From a virus: a stretch of 29,477 nucleotides of DNA. The stretch spans positions 1-29,477 of IMG/VR virus record IMGVR_UViG_3300034520_000106; one strand, 5' to 3'. Within the stretch, counting starts at the first letter, position 1. Each line of letters starts with the position of its first letter. The notes beneath the pieces were generated by a model. The model made no database searches, was not told where the DNA came from, and worked only from the letters and a program-made list of their open reading frames with translations. This document shows, piece by piece, positions 1 through 6,446 of the stretch. Position numbers and translations under genes: made by a program.

Positions 1-294
1 CGTAGCGAACAAAAAGAAATAAGGACTTATATTTTCCCCGGCAGGCCTGATAACTTCTCCAGCAGGTGGGCGGAGTTAAGGGCAAATAATAAACTGCCAC
101 CTATACGTTTTCACGACTTAAGACATTATCATGCATCATGGCTTTACGCTCAAAACATACCGGACCAATATGCTGCTGAGAGATTGGGCCATGATGTGCA
201 GGTTCTTAAAACAATATATCAACATTTGCACTTGGAAAAACGAAAAAAGCTGGACAACAAAATTGTCCAGCTGCAAAAAAAGAACGCCCGTTAA
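1..294 (+). CDS. int: Tyrosine recombinase (integrase), C-terminal part
   Basis: The 3' end of a site-specific tyrosine recombinase; the 5' part lies outside the window. The visible 97 residues hold the C-terminal catalytic half: the HDLRH box (H38, R41), the LGH box (H64) and the nucleophile Tyr in TIYQHL (Y73), numbered from the first visible codon. These are three of the conserved catalytic elements of the XerC/lambda-Int family, so the active site looks intact here. It would cut and rejoin DNA at the attachment core about 90 bp downstream. It is the only recognised gene on the plus strand, convergent with the late operon, the usual place for int next to attP. It ends at a strong terminator. 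Confidence 0.95.
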   Translation, partial: RSEQKEIRTYIFPGRPDNFSSRWAELRANNKLPPIRFHDLRHYHASWLYAQNIPDQYAAERLGHDVQVLKTIYQHLHLEKRKKLDNKIVQLQKKNAR

Positions 295-311
295 AAGGAC
301 GTTCTTTTTTT
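275..311 (+). terminator. Rho-independent terminator of the integrase gene
   Basis: A perfect 12-bp inverted repeat (275-286 with 300-311) encloses a 13-nt loop. Its right arm ends in a run of T residues. The left arm overlaps the last integrase codons, and the stop codon (292-294) lies in the loop. This should end int transcription before the attachment site. Confidence 0.85.
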
Positions 312-321
312 ATCAAAAATT

Positions 322-344
322 TTTGTTTGGCATTTGTTTGGCAT
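322..344 (+). repeat. attP left-arm repeats (2 x GTTTGGCA)
   Basis: The 12-mer TTTGTTTGGCAT occurs twice at an 11-bp period (322-333 and 333-344, sharing one base), about one helical turn apart. The 8-bp core GTTTGGCA (325-332, 336-343) is repeated in the same orientation twice more on the other side of the tRNA core. Paired direct repeats flanking a crossover core are typical of arm-type integrase binding sites. The binding role is inferred. Confidence 0.65.
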
Positions 345-383
345 AACCCACTTTTTCATGCCTAACAAAAACCTCGGAAGCCT

Positions 384-442
384 TGGTGCGGCTGAAGAGA
401 CTTGAACTCCCACGGGCTTGCACCCACTAGAACCTGAATCTA
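384..442 (-). other. attP: Attachment core: 3' half of tRNA-Leu(CAG)
   Basis: Read on the minus strand this is the 3' part of a class II tRNA-Leu. It has the 3' side of the anticodon stem-loop with loop TTCAGGT (anticodon CAG), a long variable arm with a GGG/CCC stem, a T-arm with loop TTCAAGT, the acceptor strand CAGCCGC, discriminator A and CCA (384-386). The 5' half (D-arm, 5' acceptor strand) is absent to the right of 442, so it is not a functional tRNA gene. A 3' tRNA half carried by a temperate phage is the usual identity segment that restores the host gene on integration. Because the lysis end of the phage lies on one side and int on the other, it is read as attP rather than attL or attR. 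Confidence 0.85.
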
Positions 443-796
443 ATATGTTGCTTTTCAGTCAACTTTTGTAAAAATTCAGTATTACCAAGGCTTTGTTAAC
501 TCTTTATTTTCTTGAAAAATGTTGCGTAATAAGCAAGTGTTATTATTATTTTTAATGCCGTTAAAATATATTTTAATGTTTTGTTTGGCAAAAAGTTTGG
601 CAGAAAACCATGGTATCACTATTTTGTCACTACATGTAGCAAGGGGGAAAACGGCTTCTCAGAATGACCTAGAATCGACGAAAAATAGGGCGGTAAGGTG
701 TTTGTATACCCCCTTGCAAAAAGAAAAAAGCCGACCCGTTTGAGCCAGCCGTTTTCATGCGTTATATTGCAACAAAAATATTCCATAGGAACAAAA
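443..796. other. Non-coding right arm of attP
   Basis: About 350 bp with no convincing gene: short open frames have no ribosome binding site and no family resemblance. It is AT-rich near the core. It holds two GTTTGGCA copies (583-590, 595-602) and a 9-bp inverted repeat (639-647 with 709-717, GCAAGGGGG). Arm sites for integrase, excisionase or a bending protein would be expected here. Only the repeats are directly visible. Confidence 0.5.
583..602 (+). repeat. attP right-arm repeats (2 x GTTTGGCA)
   Basis: Two direct copies of GTTTGGCA (583-590 and 595-602, 12-bp period) in the same orientation as the two copies left of the tRNA core. The matching pairs on both sides suggest that one integrase serves both arms. 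This supports a single intact attP, or a tandem junction of the same phage, rather than an unrelated neighbour. Confidence 0.65.
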
Positions 797-821
797 TAAA
801 AAAGGGAGGCCCACGCCTCCC
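797..821 (-). terminator. Terminator of the late operon
   Basis: On the minus strand, GGGAGGC and GCCTCCC (stem 804-810 with 815-821, 4-nt loop) are followed by a T-rich run (797-803). It lies about 80 bp after the endolysin stop and is the natural end of the long right-to-left operon. Confidence 0.85.
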
Positions 822-847
822 TAAGTTTGCGCACACTATATATAAGG

Positions 848-873
848 CACTCAGCCGAAATTTCGGCCCAGTG
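848..873. repeat. 26-bp imperfect palindrome after the endolysin
   Basis: The perfect 14-bp palindrome GCCGAAATTTCGGC (854-867) is extended by CACT (848-851) and AGTG (870-873). It lies between the endolysin stop and the terminator. It may be an extra 3' hairpin or a protein-binding site; the sequence alone does not decide. Confidence 0.5.
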
Positions 874-900
874 TTTAAGGTGGTATTCTCCTGGGCAGCA

Positions 901-1470
901 TCAACCAACTACCCCCTTCTGGGCCATCCTCCTCAACATGGCCCATATTTCTTTCCGGGTCGCTGGCCTGTCCGGGTCACTCCCGTCGCTGATGCCGTTT
1001 TCAATAGCCCATTGACGGTCAGCTTCAAAAGGATCCTTTAGCGCTATAGGACCCACCTTGTTTTCTATCCCGAGATAATCAGCAGGATTGATGTCCTCAC
1101 GATTTTGCCAGTTGCCTTTCCTCACTTCAAAATGCAGATGTGGGCCTGTGCTTCTGCCTGTACTCCCTTGTAGCCCTATTCCGTGTCCGGGCCCAAGTAT
1201 CATGCCTGCCTGTACAAGCACACTTGCAAGGTGGGCATATATAATCTCGTGACCATCCTGGTGGCGTACTATCACATAGTTTCCCCAGCCATCCGGGTCC
1301 GCCCCCTTCCCCGGGGCATATTTTGCGACTACGACCACACCGGGACCCACAGAATATATGTACTTGTCACTTTCGCCCGCCACCAGGTCGATACCGGTAT
1401 GATATCCCTTTTTGTACTTTCCCGGGCGACCATATTCTTGCGTGACACGTCCGTTTTTAACCGGCAACAT
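901..1470 (-). CDS. Endolysin: M23 peptidase with SLH-like tail
   Basis: Peptidoglycan-degrading lysis enzyme of 189 residues. Residues about 1-125 form a lysostaphin-type M23 zinc metallopeptidase: HTGID (H24, D28), H80 in YAHL, and HLHFE (H111, H113). M23 enzymes cut peptide cross-bridges or stem peptides. Residues about 145-185, with WAIENGISDGSDPDRPATRK, resemble an SLH-like wall-targeting segment common in Bacillota phage lysins. There is no signal peptide, so release would depend on the holin encoded just upstream (3-bp gap). The start has a good AGAGGTG site. It is the last gene of the late operon. Confidence 0.9.
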   Translation of the reverse strand: MLPVKNGRVTQEYGRPGKYKKGYHTGIDLVAGESDKYIYSVGPGVVVVAKYAPGKGADPDGWGNYVIVRHQDGHEIIYAHLASVLVQAGMILGPGHGIGLQGSTGRSTGPHLHFEVRKGNWQNREDINPADYLGIENKVGPIALKDPFEADRQWAIENGISDGSDPDRPATRKEIWAMLRRMAQKGVVG

Positions 1471-1473
1471 TAT

Positions 1474-1896
1474 TTACACCTCTTTTTTCTGTGGTTGAGC
1501 CCTACCTTTTAGCACTTCTACAGCTTGCTTAAGTATCTCCGGAATGGGCAATCCTACACGGCCAGCGTTTTCTATGATACTAAGGAGTTCATTCGCAATA
1601 TAAAAGAATATGGCAGCGTCCATGAGAAAATTGCCGTTCCCGATAGCTGTATCGGCCAGATGAGCAACGGCCACAATGACAAAAATAAATACCTTTTTGG
1701 CGATACCTCTCATACCCACGGAACTGGAGAGCTTGCCTTCGATCCCACTGGCCAACACGCCGGTAATATAATCGATAACCACAAAAGCCAGCAGGATTTG
1801 CAGCAAGATGCTCCACCCCCCGAATAAGTATGATATGCAACCGCCTCCGGCTGCTACGCAGAGTTTAAAGATTTCCCCGATGTTAAATCGATCCAT
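1474..1896 (-). CDS. Phage holin (phi29/Cp-1 type, holin_4 family)
   Basis: A 140-residue membrane protein directly upstream of the endolysin. It has hydrophobic segments at about 28-49, 67-86 and 90-108, the motif FVVIDYITGVLASG typical of phage_holin_4 (TcdE/UtxA-like) proteins, and a polar, lysine-rich C-terminus. Holins form membrane lesions that release the endolysin or trigger lysis. The ribosome binding site is AAGGAG. Family assignment is by pattern; position and topology agree with it. Confidence 0.9.
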   Translation of the reverse strand: MDRFNIGEIFKLCVAAGGGCISYLFGGWSILLQILLAFVVIDYITGVLASGIEGKLSSSVGMRGIAKKVFIFVIVAVAHLADTAIGNGNFLMDAAIFFYIANELLSIIENAGRVGLPIPEILKQAVEVLKGRAQPQKKEV

Positions 1897-1932
1897 GGCT
1901 ATACTCCTTTCTTTACTCCTTTCTTTGTTAAG

Positions 1933-2739
1933 TTATAAAGCAGTAAACTTCACTGGCTCGCCTACAAATGCTACTTGGCCGGATAATGCCTTTTGGTACA
2001 TCTCTTTGACCTTGTACCACGGCGTGATGAAACCAATATTGTTGATAGGAATGGTTTTCTCGGCGTCAGCCCACAGCACAACGAAAGTGGGGAGACCAAT
2101 TAATTCGCCAAGATAATTAAATGCCCCGCCCCCGGAGTTACCAGGATTGATAGCCGCATCAGTCTGTATCCATTCCGTAGAGCCTATTACCCGTTTGACA
2201 CAGGTTACAACTCCTTTGGAGGCGGTATCTGTGTAGCCAAGAGGGTTGCCTATACAATAGCACTCATCGAGCAATTCAAGTGATTCTGCAAATTGTACTG
2301 GGCAAAGGAGAGCCGGGTCAGCCTGGATCTTGATGATCGCTATATCTTGTCCAAAGTCGCCGTTAAGCACCTTTGCTTTCAGACCGGCATTGGGCATTGA
2401 GTCGAGAAACACCTCTAAGCTCTGCCAGGGGTCTAACCCATCCATGGCAACATGTACATTTGTAGCGATATGCCCTTGTTTATCGAGAATTACGCCACTA
2501 CCAAGAGAGCCACGGCCATCCGCACGCTTGGCTTTAATAGTAACAACAGAGGGGAGCAGACCTTTTATAAGTTCTGATTCACGTTGCCTGTACTTATCAA
2601 TAAGGGCCAATGCTTCCACTCTGGTTACGGGGTTTTCGGGCCTGAATGTGCCATCCTCATAACCATCCACAGCTTTCATCTTTAAGATTCGCTGTAGGAA
2701 AGAGTAATACCACTTATCAGGGGTTACATCTTTAAACAT
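1933..2739 (-). CDS. Trypsin-like (HtrA/DegP-type) serine protease with N-terminal SLH domain
   Basis: 268 residues. Residues 1-50 read as one SLH module (MFKDVTPDKWYY, then GYEDGTFRPENPVTR). Residues about 62-250 are a trypsin-like S1C protease with an apparently complete triad: H96 (NVHVA), D132 (GQDIAII) and S202 in GNSGGG. No PDZ domain follows, and no signal peptide is visible, so export would need the holin or lysis. It lies between the tail accessory genes and the holin, with an excellent AGGAGG site. Possible roles are cleaving an envelope protein at lysis, processing a virion protein, or modifying the surface of the lysogen. The domain calls are firm, the role is open. Confidence 0.85.
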   Translation of the reverse strand: MFKDVTPDKWYYSFLQRILKMKAVDGYEDGTFRPENPVTRVEALALIDKYRQRESELIKGLLPSVVTIKAKRADGRGSLGSGVILDKQGHIATNVHVAMDGLDPWQSLEVFLDSMPNAGLKAKVLNGDFGQDIAIIKIQADPALLCPVQFAESLELLDECYCIGNPLGYTDTASKGVVTCVKRVIGSTEWIQTDAAINPGNSGGGAFNYLGELIGLPTFVVLWADAEKTIPINNIGFITPWYKVKEMYQKALSGQVAFVGEPVKFTAL

Positions 2740-2758
2740 ACATATCTCCTCCTAAAAT

Positions 2759-2797
2759 AAAGAGGTGACTACGATAGTGGTTCGTAGTCACCTCTTT
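2759..2797. terminator. Strong hairpin between tail and lysis genes
   Basis: A perfect 16-bp inverted repeat (2759-2774 with 2782-2797, 7-nt loop) with T-rich flanks on both strands. For the minus-strand operon it separates the tail module from the protease-holin-endolysin group, and it ends a few bases before the ribosome binding site of the protease. It may be an intrinsic terminator allowing partial read-through, or a processing or stability hairpin. Confidence 0.75.
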
Positions 2798-2837
2798 TAT
2801 ATTTGATTTTATTGCACATTATAGTCCTAAGACGCCA

Positions 2838-2993
2838 CTACTTTTCCTGCAAAATCTCCAGAATTATGTTCAGCTTCTCATCTATATCCTCTAGCGTTAG
2901 CTTGCCTTTCGCCTTTTTATCAGCAATAACAGCTAGCTTGGTTCGCCGTTGTTCTTTTTTGACAGTATCATCATTAGACTTAGGTATCTTCAC
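2838..2993 (-). CDS. Small charged protein, unknown
   Basis: A 51-residue frame starting at GTG. The start overlaps the stop of the upstream gene (GTGA), so translation is probably coupled. The product is lysine- and glutamate-rich (KKEQRRTKLAVIADKKAKGK) and ends in a predicted amphipathic helix (LEDIDEKLNIILEILQEK). I do not recognise the family. Small proteins of this kind often sit between fibre and holin genes of Bacillota phages. Confidence 0.7.
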   Translation of the reverse strand: MKIPKSNDDTVKKEQRRTKLAVIADKKAKGKLTLEDIDEKLNIILEILQEK

Positions 2994-3391
2994 AGTACCA
3001 CCACCCTTGCGGAAGCTATTATGCCCTGCGGGGACATAGCTACCAGTTCAAATTCGCCTGGTTCGGCGCTTTCAAATGTTGTAGTTCCTTTTCCGTTATT
3101 TACTGGAACATGCTCGGTTATTTCGCCACACTTCAGTACAACATCTTCACCATAGCTTATGGGATTGTTATCAGCGTCTACCCATTGGATGATTACGCTA
3201 GTAACTTCATTTACCGCAAGGTCTGTCTTGCATGAAATAGCTAGCTTCCGAAAAGTATTACCATCCCATAAACAGCCTAGGTACTTTGTTTCACAACAAG
3301 GAATTTCCACACTTCCGGGAACATCAATAGCGGCAGGTGCTTCGAGTACCGTGTGCACGATTCCTTGTGTTAACTGTGCATAGTTAGGCAA
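2990..3391 (-). CDS. Putative tail-fibre-associated protein with Ig-like fold
   Basis: 133 residues with TTG as the apparent start, backed by GGGAGGTG at good spacing; it overlaps the fibre gene by 8 bp. The N-terminus (YAQLTQGIVHTVLEAP, then CLWDGNTF) looks like short proteins encoded after tail fibres. Residues about 60-133 are beta-rich with an Ig-like pattern (VIIQWVDADNNPISYGEDVV, ending in repeated hydrophobic strands). It is probably a fibre accessory or assembly protein. The function is not established. Confidence 0.6.
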   Translation of the reverse strand: MPNYAQLTQGIVHTVLEAPAAIDVPGSVEIPCCETKYLGCLWDGNTFRKLAISCKTDLAVNEVTSVIIQWVDADNNPISYGEDVVLKCGEITEHVPVNNGKGTTTFESAEPGEFELVAMSPQGIIASARVVVL

Positions 3392-4475
3392 TTTGAGTCA
3401 CCTCCCAAGCTACAGTTACAGCGCCAAATGCACTATTCCTTTCTATTGCTAGAGTAGTTGGTGAAGTTAACCTAACGCTTGGAAGTTCCCGTACACTATT
3501 GTCTCCTACCTTAACCCCTCCAAACGATACAAAAGACTTGCTTACATCAACTGTGCTAATTGTTACATTTACTGAAGTTAAACCAATAACTAGTAAAGTA
3601 TAACCTCTTTGTACAGTTACCGTATTTGCCACATTCTTCCACCCCGTTCCATCATTATATTGAAGCACACCATTGTATATGCGAAAGTGAATCCCATCTA
3701 CCTTATCGGCGCTACCGTTCAACGTAGCAGTTATCGTCCCCGCCGAAAAGTTTCCTGAAGCATCTCTAAGCACTATCCTATTAGCTATGTTATCGCTGGT
3801 GGCCCCATGCACCGCATTATCTGCCAAATGCGCAGCATGGGCCTGGCTAAGGCTAACTAAAGCATCCTGTTCAGCTACCCCACCAGGAGCCCCTTTTTCG
3901 GATGCCGGAATGTATCCTTGCCCCTCTAAAGTCTCCATAAATGCATCAAATTGAGCTTGCATCTCAGTTGTATCTACTTGAATCAACGAGTTGACCAGTC
4001 CACATACGGAAACGTCCAGGCGTTCATCTGTCACCTTGTCAGCAGCTACTACACTTGTGTTGTGAACTATAAGGATTTGCGCCAGGCTTATTTCGTAGAC
4101 AAGCCCTTCCCGAGTTAATTCAGGCGCTACTGGATTCATTCCAGGAGTTCCCGTCTTTACAAAAGCCCGAATATATCTATTTTCTGGGTTTCTGTCCAAG
4201 CGCAATACTATCCGGTCAATACGGTCATAAGTTCCATCAGCAGGAGCCAGCTCTAAAGGCAACTCAGTAGTATTTTTGTAAAAATACCCTTCGATCCACG
4301 CTACGCCGGGCTTGATTCTGGCGTATCGGTCTGTTCCGTTGCAATACACCTGCAGATTGGTTCCACCGTTCAATATCCCAGATGTGAGCACCTGCCGAAA
4401 ATACTCTGCGAATTCGTCGGCATTGTACTGCCGATCTCCTTCGATATGGTTAAAAAAGCGATATTCTTCTGCCAT
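3384..4475 (-). CDS. Tail fibre / baseplate receptor-binding protein
   Basis: 363 residues. The N-terminus (EYRFFNHIEGDRQYNADEFA, then ILNGG) matches the conserved start of baseplate or fibre proteins in clostridial-type siphophages. The middle holds SLSQAHAAHLADNAVHG followed by RDASGNFSAGTITATLNG, the fibre-repeat pattern. The C-terminal 100 residues are beta-rich and would be the likely host-contacting tip. It lies downstream of Dit and the Gp37-like hub, the usual place for a receptor-binding protein. The ribosome binding site is GAGGTGAT. Host specificity cannot be read from the sequence. Confidence 0.8.
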   Translation of the reverse strand: MAEEYRFFNHIEGDRQYNADEFAEYFRQVLTSGILNGGTNLQVYCNGTDRYARIKPGVAWIEGYFYKNTTELPLELAPADGTYDRIDRIVLRLDRNPENRYIRAFVKTGTPGMNPVAPELTREGLVYEISLAQILIVHNTSVVAADKVTDERLDVSVCGLVNSLIQVDTTEMQAQFDAFMETLEGQGYIPASEKGAPGGVAEQDALVSLSQAHAAHLADNAVHGATSDNIANRIVLRDASGNFSAGTITATLNGSADKVDGIHFRIYNGVLQYNDGTGWKNVANTVTVQRGYTLLVIGLTSVNVTISTVDVSKSFVSFGGVKVGDNSVRELPSVRLTSPTTLAIERNSAFGAVTVAWEVTQIA

Positions 4476-4479
4476 GATA

Positions 4480-5589
4480 TCACCTCAATTCTCTTTTGAT
4501 GAGTTCTGTAAAGGTCGGTAGATTGTTCCCAAAAGTCACGTCGATTCGATTCTTGTTTGCTTCCAAGACTTCCTTCACCTCAATAATTCTGGCGTTCATC
4601 TCTACACCCCATGCTCGATGCCGGATTATAACCAAGTCGCCCAAGTCGAAATCTTCACGATAAACAAGATTGGAAACAGTGAGTATTTCTGCTTCCAGCG
4701 ACTCTACGCGCCCATATTCGGCTAATTTTTGGGTTCCTCTGTCTATAAGCAACGCTTCCTCTTCTTCCGGGGTAAGAGGGTTTTCGTCTGTTGAACCGAT
4801 ATCTCTAGCATCGACAAACATTTCCCGACGCGCCAGACCGGAGCCTCCGCTTACCTCTACAATTCTGCGGGCAATCTCCTCTCCCTGACCTCCTACATAG
4901 GCGGTATTTTTGTACGTGGCCGACGAAATAGTCAATGATTGTGCCGCTATATTGTCAAACTCCGTGGAGAACACCACGGGGGGGAGTAGACTTTGACCAG
5001 CTGTGAGGTCTCGTCCTTCCAGTACATCAAACACCCAGCGGGAATTTGCAGTATCAAGGGTAATTTCCCAGCTTAATCCACTAGATATAGACAGCTTTTC
5101 CAATTCGTCAGAAAGCACTTTGTACCTTGTCTGATAGGTTGTGTTGGCGCCTCTACCCTGGTCTGTGGCTACTACCAAATTCGGTATTGCTCGATCTAAA
5201 TCTACCGGATTAACGCAGTTGTGATCTACATATTGTTTCATAATTGTTTCGAAAGGCCCGTTGCCTCTATCGTACCCTTGCCCCTCCGGAGGAACCGTGA
5301 CCCTTCGCTCAAGTACTCCGGCCAGGAACTTGCCTTTTACAACTAAGTTCTCTTCTCCAGACTCTTTTTGCTCTACTTTACGGTAATTGATTATTCCAGC
5401 CTCGGTTTTGTCGTGGGCCCGGAACACTAAAACACCTTCTTGGAGCAGGTTGGCCGCTTCTGCTATCGGTGGTAAATGTAACTCAAATTCTCCAGGTTTG
5501 TGCCAGCGGCGGATCCATTGCAGCGAAGTATATTCATCAATCTCTCCCAGGAGGTTAAAATTAGCATCTATAATCCGTATGGGCTGCAT
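4480..5589 (-). CDS. Siphovirus Gp37-like baseplate hub protein
   Basis: 369 residues resembling the siphovirus ReqiPepy6 Gp37-like family (Sipho_Gp37). The start IRIIDANFNLLGEIDEYTSL is followed by WIRRWHKPGEFELHLP, and the C-terminus has EDFDLGDLVIIRHRAWGVEM, a Tal/hub-like element. This family sits directly after Dit and is thought to form the tail-tip hub. It lies 3 bp after the Dit gene, with GGGGGTG as ribosome binding site. No extra lytic domain is seen. Confidence 0.85.
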   Translation of the reverse strand: MQPIRIIDANFNLLGEIDEYTSLQWIRRWHKPGEFELHLPPIAEAANLLQEGVLVFRAHDKTEAGIINYRKVEQKESGEENLVVKGKFLAGVLERRVTVPPEGQGYDRGNGPFETIMKQYVDHNCVNPVDLDRAIPNLVVATDQGRGANTTYQTRYKVLSDELEKLSISSGLSWEITLDTANSRWVFDVLEGRDLTAGQSLLPPVVFSTEFDNIAAQSLTISSATYKNTAYVGGQGEEIARRIVEVSGGSGLARREMFVDARDIGSTDENPLTPEEEEALLIDRGTQKLAEYGRVESLEAEILTVSNLVYREDFDLGDLVIIRHRAWGVEMNARIIEVKEVLEANKNRIDVTFGNNLPTFTELIKRELR

Positions 5590-5592
5590 ATT

Positions 5593-6444
5593 CTACACCC
5601 CCAGGTATCTATTCCGCCAGCGAATCCAGACTTTTGCCGATTCTTTGCCCAGGTCCGCATCATAACTCAACTGATTGTCGCCCGGCTGAAGTTGGAAAAA
5701 AATGCTGTCTAAATCAATGTAATTAAAGGCATTGGATTCTTCCCCGGTATAAATGTTTAGCAACCTGACGCGTTTCCGACCAAAGTCAGTAGTGATTATC
5801 AGTTTTTCATATTCTGCAAGTTCTTTGTTAATTTTAATAAACTCCCCTGTATCAGCATTTATCACCTTTGGATTAGTACATGGACCTATAAATTCAAAAG
5901 TTAGAGGTGTTTCTACATCCCCGGCGTTATGAAGTACTGTATTTACCCTTGTGCTTCTGCCGGCAAACATCATCGGTAATTGCAGCGGGAAGGCCAAACC
6001 ACCGATCCAGTCAGCCATTTCCTCTGATTCCGTGAATGTATCTAACCAGAAAGGAGTAGGGCAAAGCAAAGTAATTAAAAAAAGCTGGTGAGGTTGTTGC
6101 ATATTACTAGGGAAGGCCGGGGCTAACTCAGGTACACAGGATATTTCCTTTACCACAGTTCCGCGTTCATAGCGAAGCGTTCCGGTTAGTTTAGGATTGA
6201 ACACCCGCAAGAGTTGGCGCCGGTATACCTCCTTATCTTTCGCCAAGATTACACCCTCAATGACCAATTCGCGTTCAGATAATGTCTTGCCCGTCACCGT
6301 CGATCCGTCTTGATATGGGGCCTGCTGTTTTTGTATTCTATTTTGTACACTGCCTAGGCCTTCAATTTTCGTGACAAGTAATGGGGCAGAGTCCCCAAAT
6401 GTCAAACTCTGCCCTCTTTCATTTACGTAGGTTAGTCTTGCCAT
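5593..6444 (-). CDS. Distal tail protein (Dit, Sipho_tail family)
   Basis: About 283 residues of the YomH/Sipho_tail family: RLTYVNERGQSLTFG at the N-terminus, then the characteristic QDGSTVTGKTLSERELVIEG, and a beta-rich C-terminal half. Dit forms the ring joining tail tube and baseplate. I prefer the ATG at 6444: GGAG lies 8 bases upstream of it, while two in-frame GTG codons further up (6453, 6450) sit on top of that site. The start overlaps the tape measure stop. Confidence 0.9.
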   Translation of the reverse strand: MARLTYVNERGQSLTFGDSAPLLVTKIEGLGSVQNRIQKQQAPYQDGSTVTGKTLSERELVIEGVILAKDKEVYRRQLLRVFNPKLTGTLRYERGTVVKEISCVPELAPAFPSNMQQPHQLFLITLLCPTPFWLDTFTESEEMADWIGGLAFPLQLPMMFAGRSTRVNTVLHNAGDVETPLTFEFIGPCTNPKVINADTGEFIKINKELAEYEKLIITTDFGRKRVRLLNIYTGEESNAFNYIDLDSIFFQLQPGDNQLSYDADLGKESAKVWIRWRNRYLGV

Positions 6445-6446
6445 CC

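Noticed and set aside
384-442. A functional tRNA gene
   Set aside because: Only the 3' half is present; the D-arm and 5' acceptor strand are missing to the right.
619-834. Minus-strand frame of 71 codons before the attachment site
   Set aside because: It runs through the late-operon terminator, has no ribosome binding site and resembles no phage protein.
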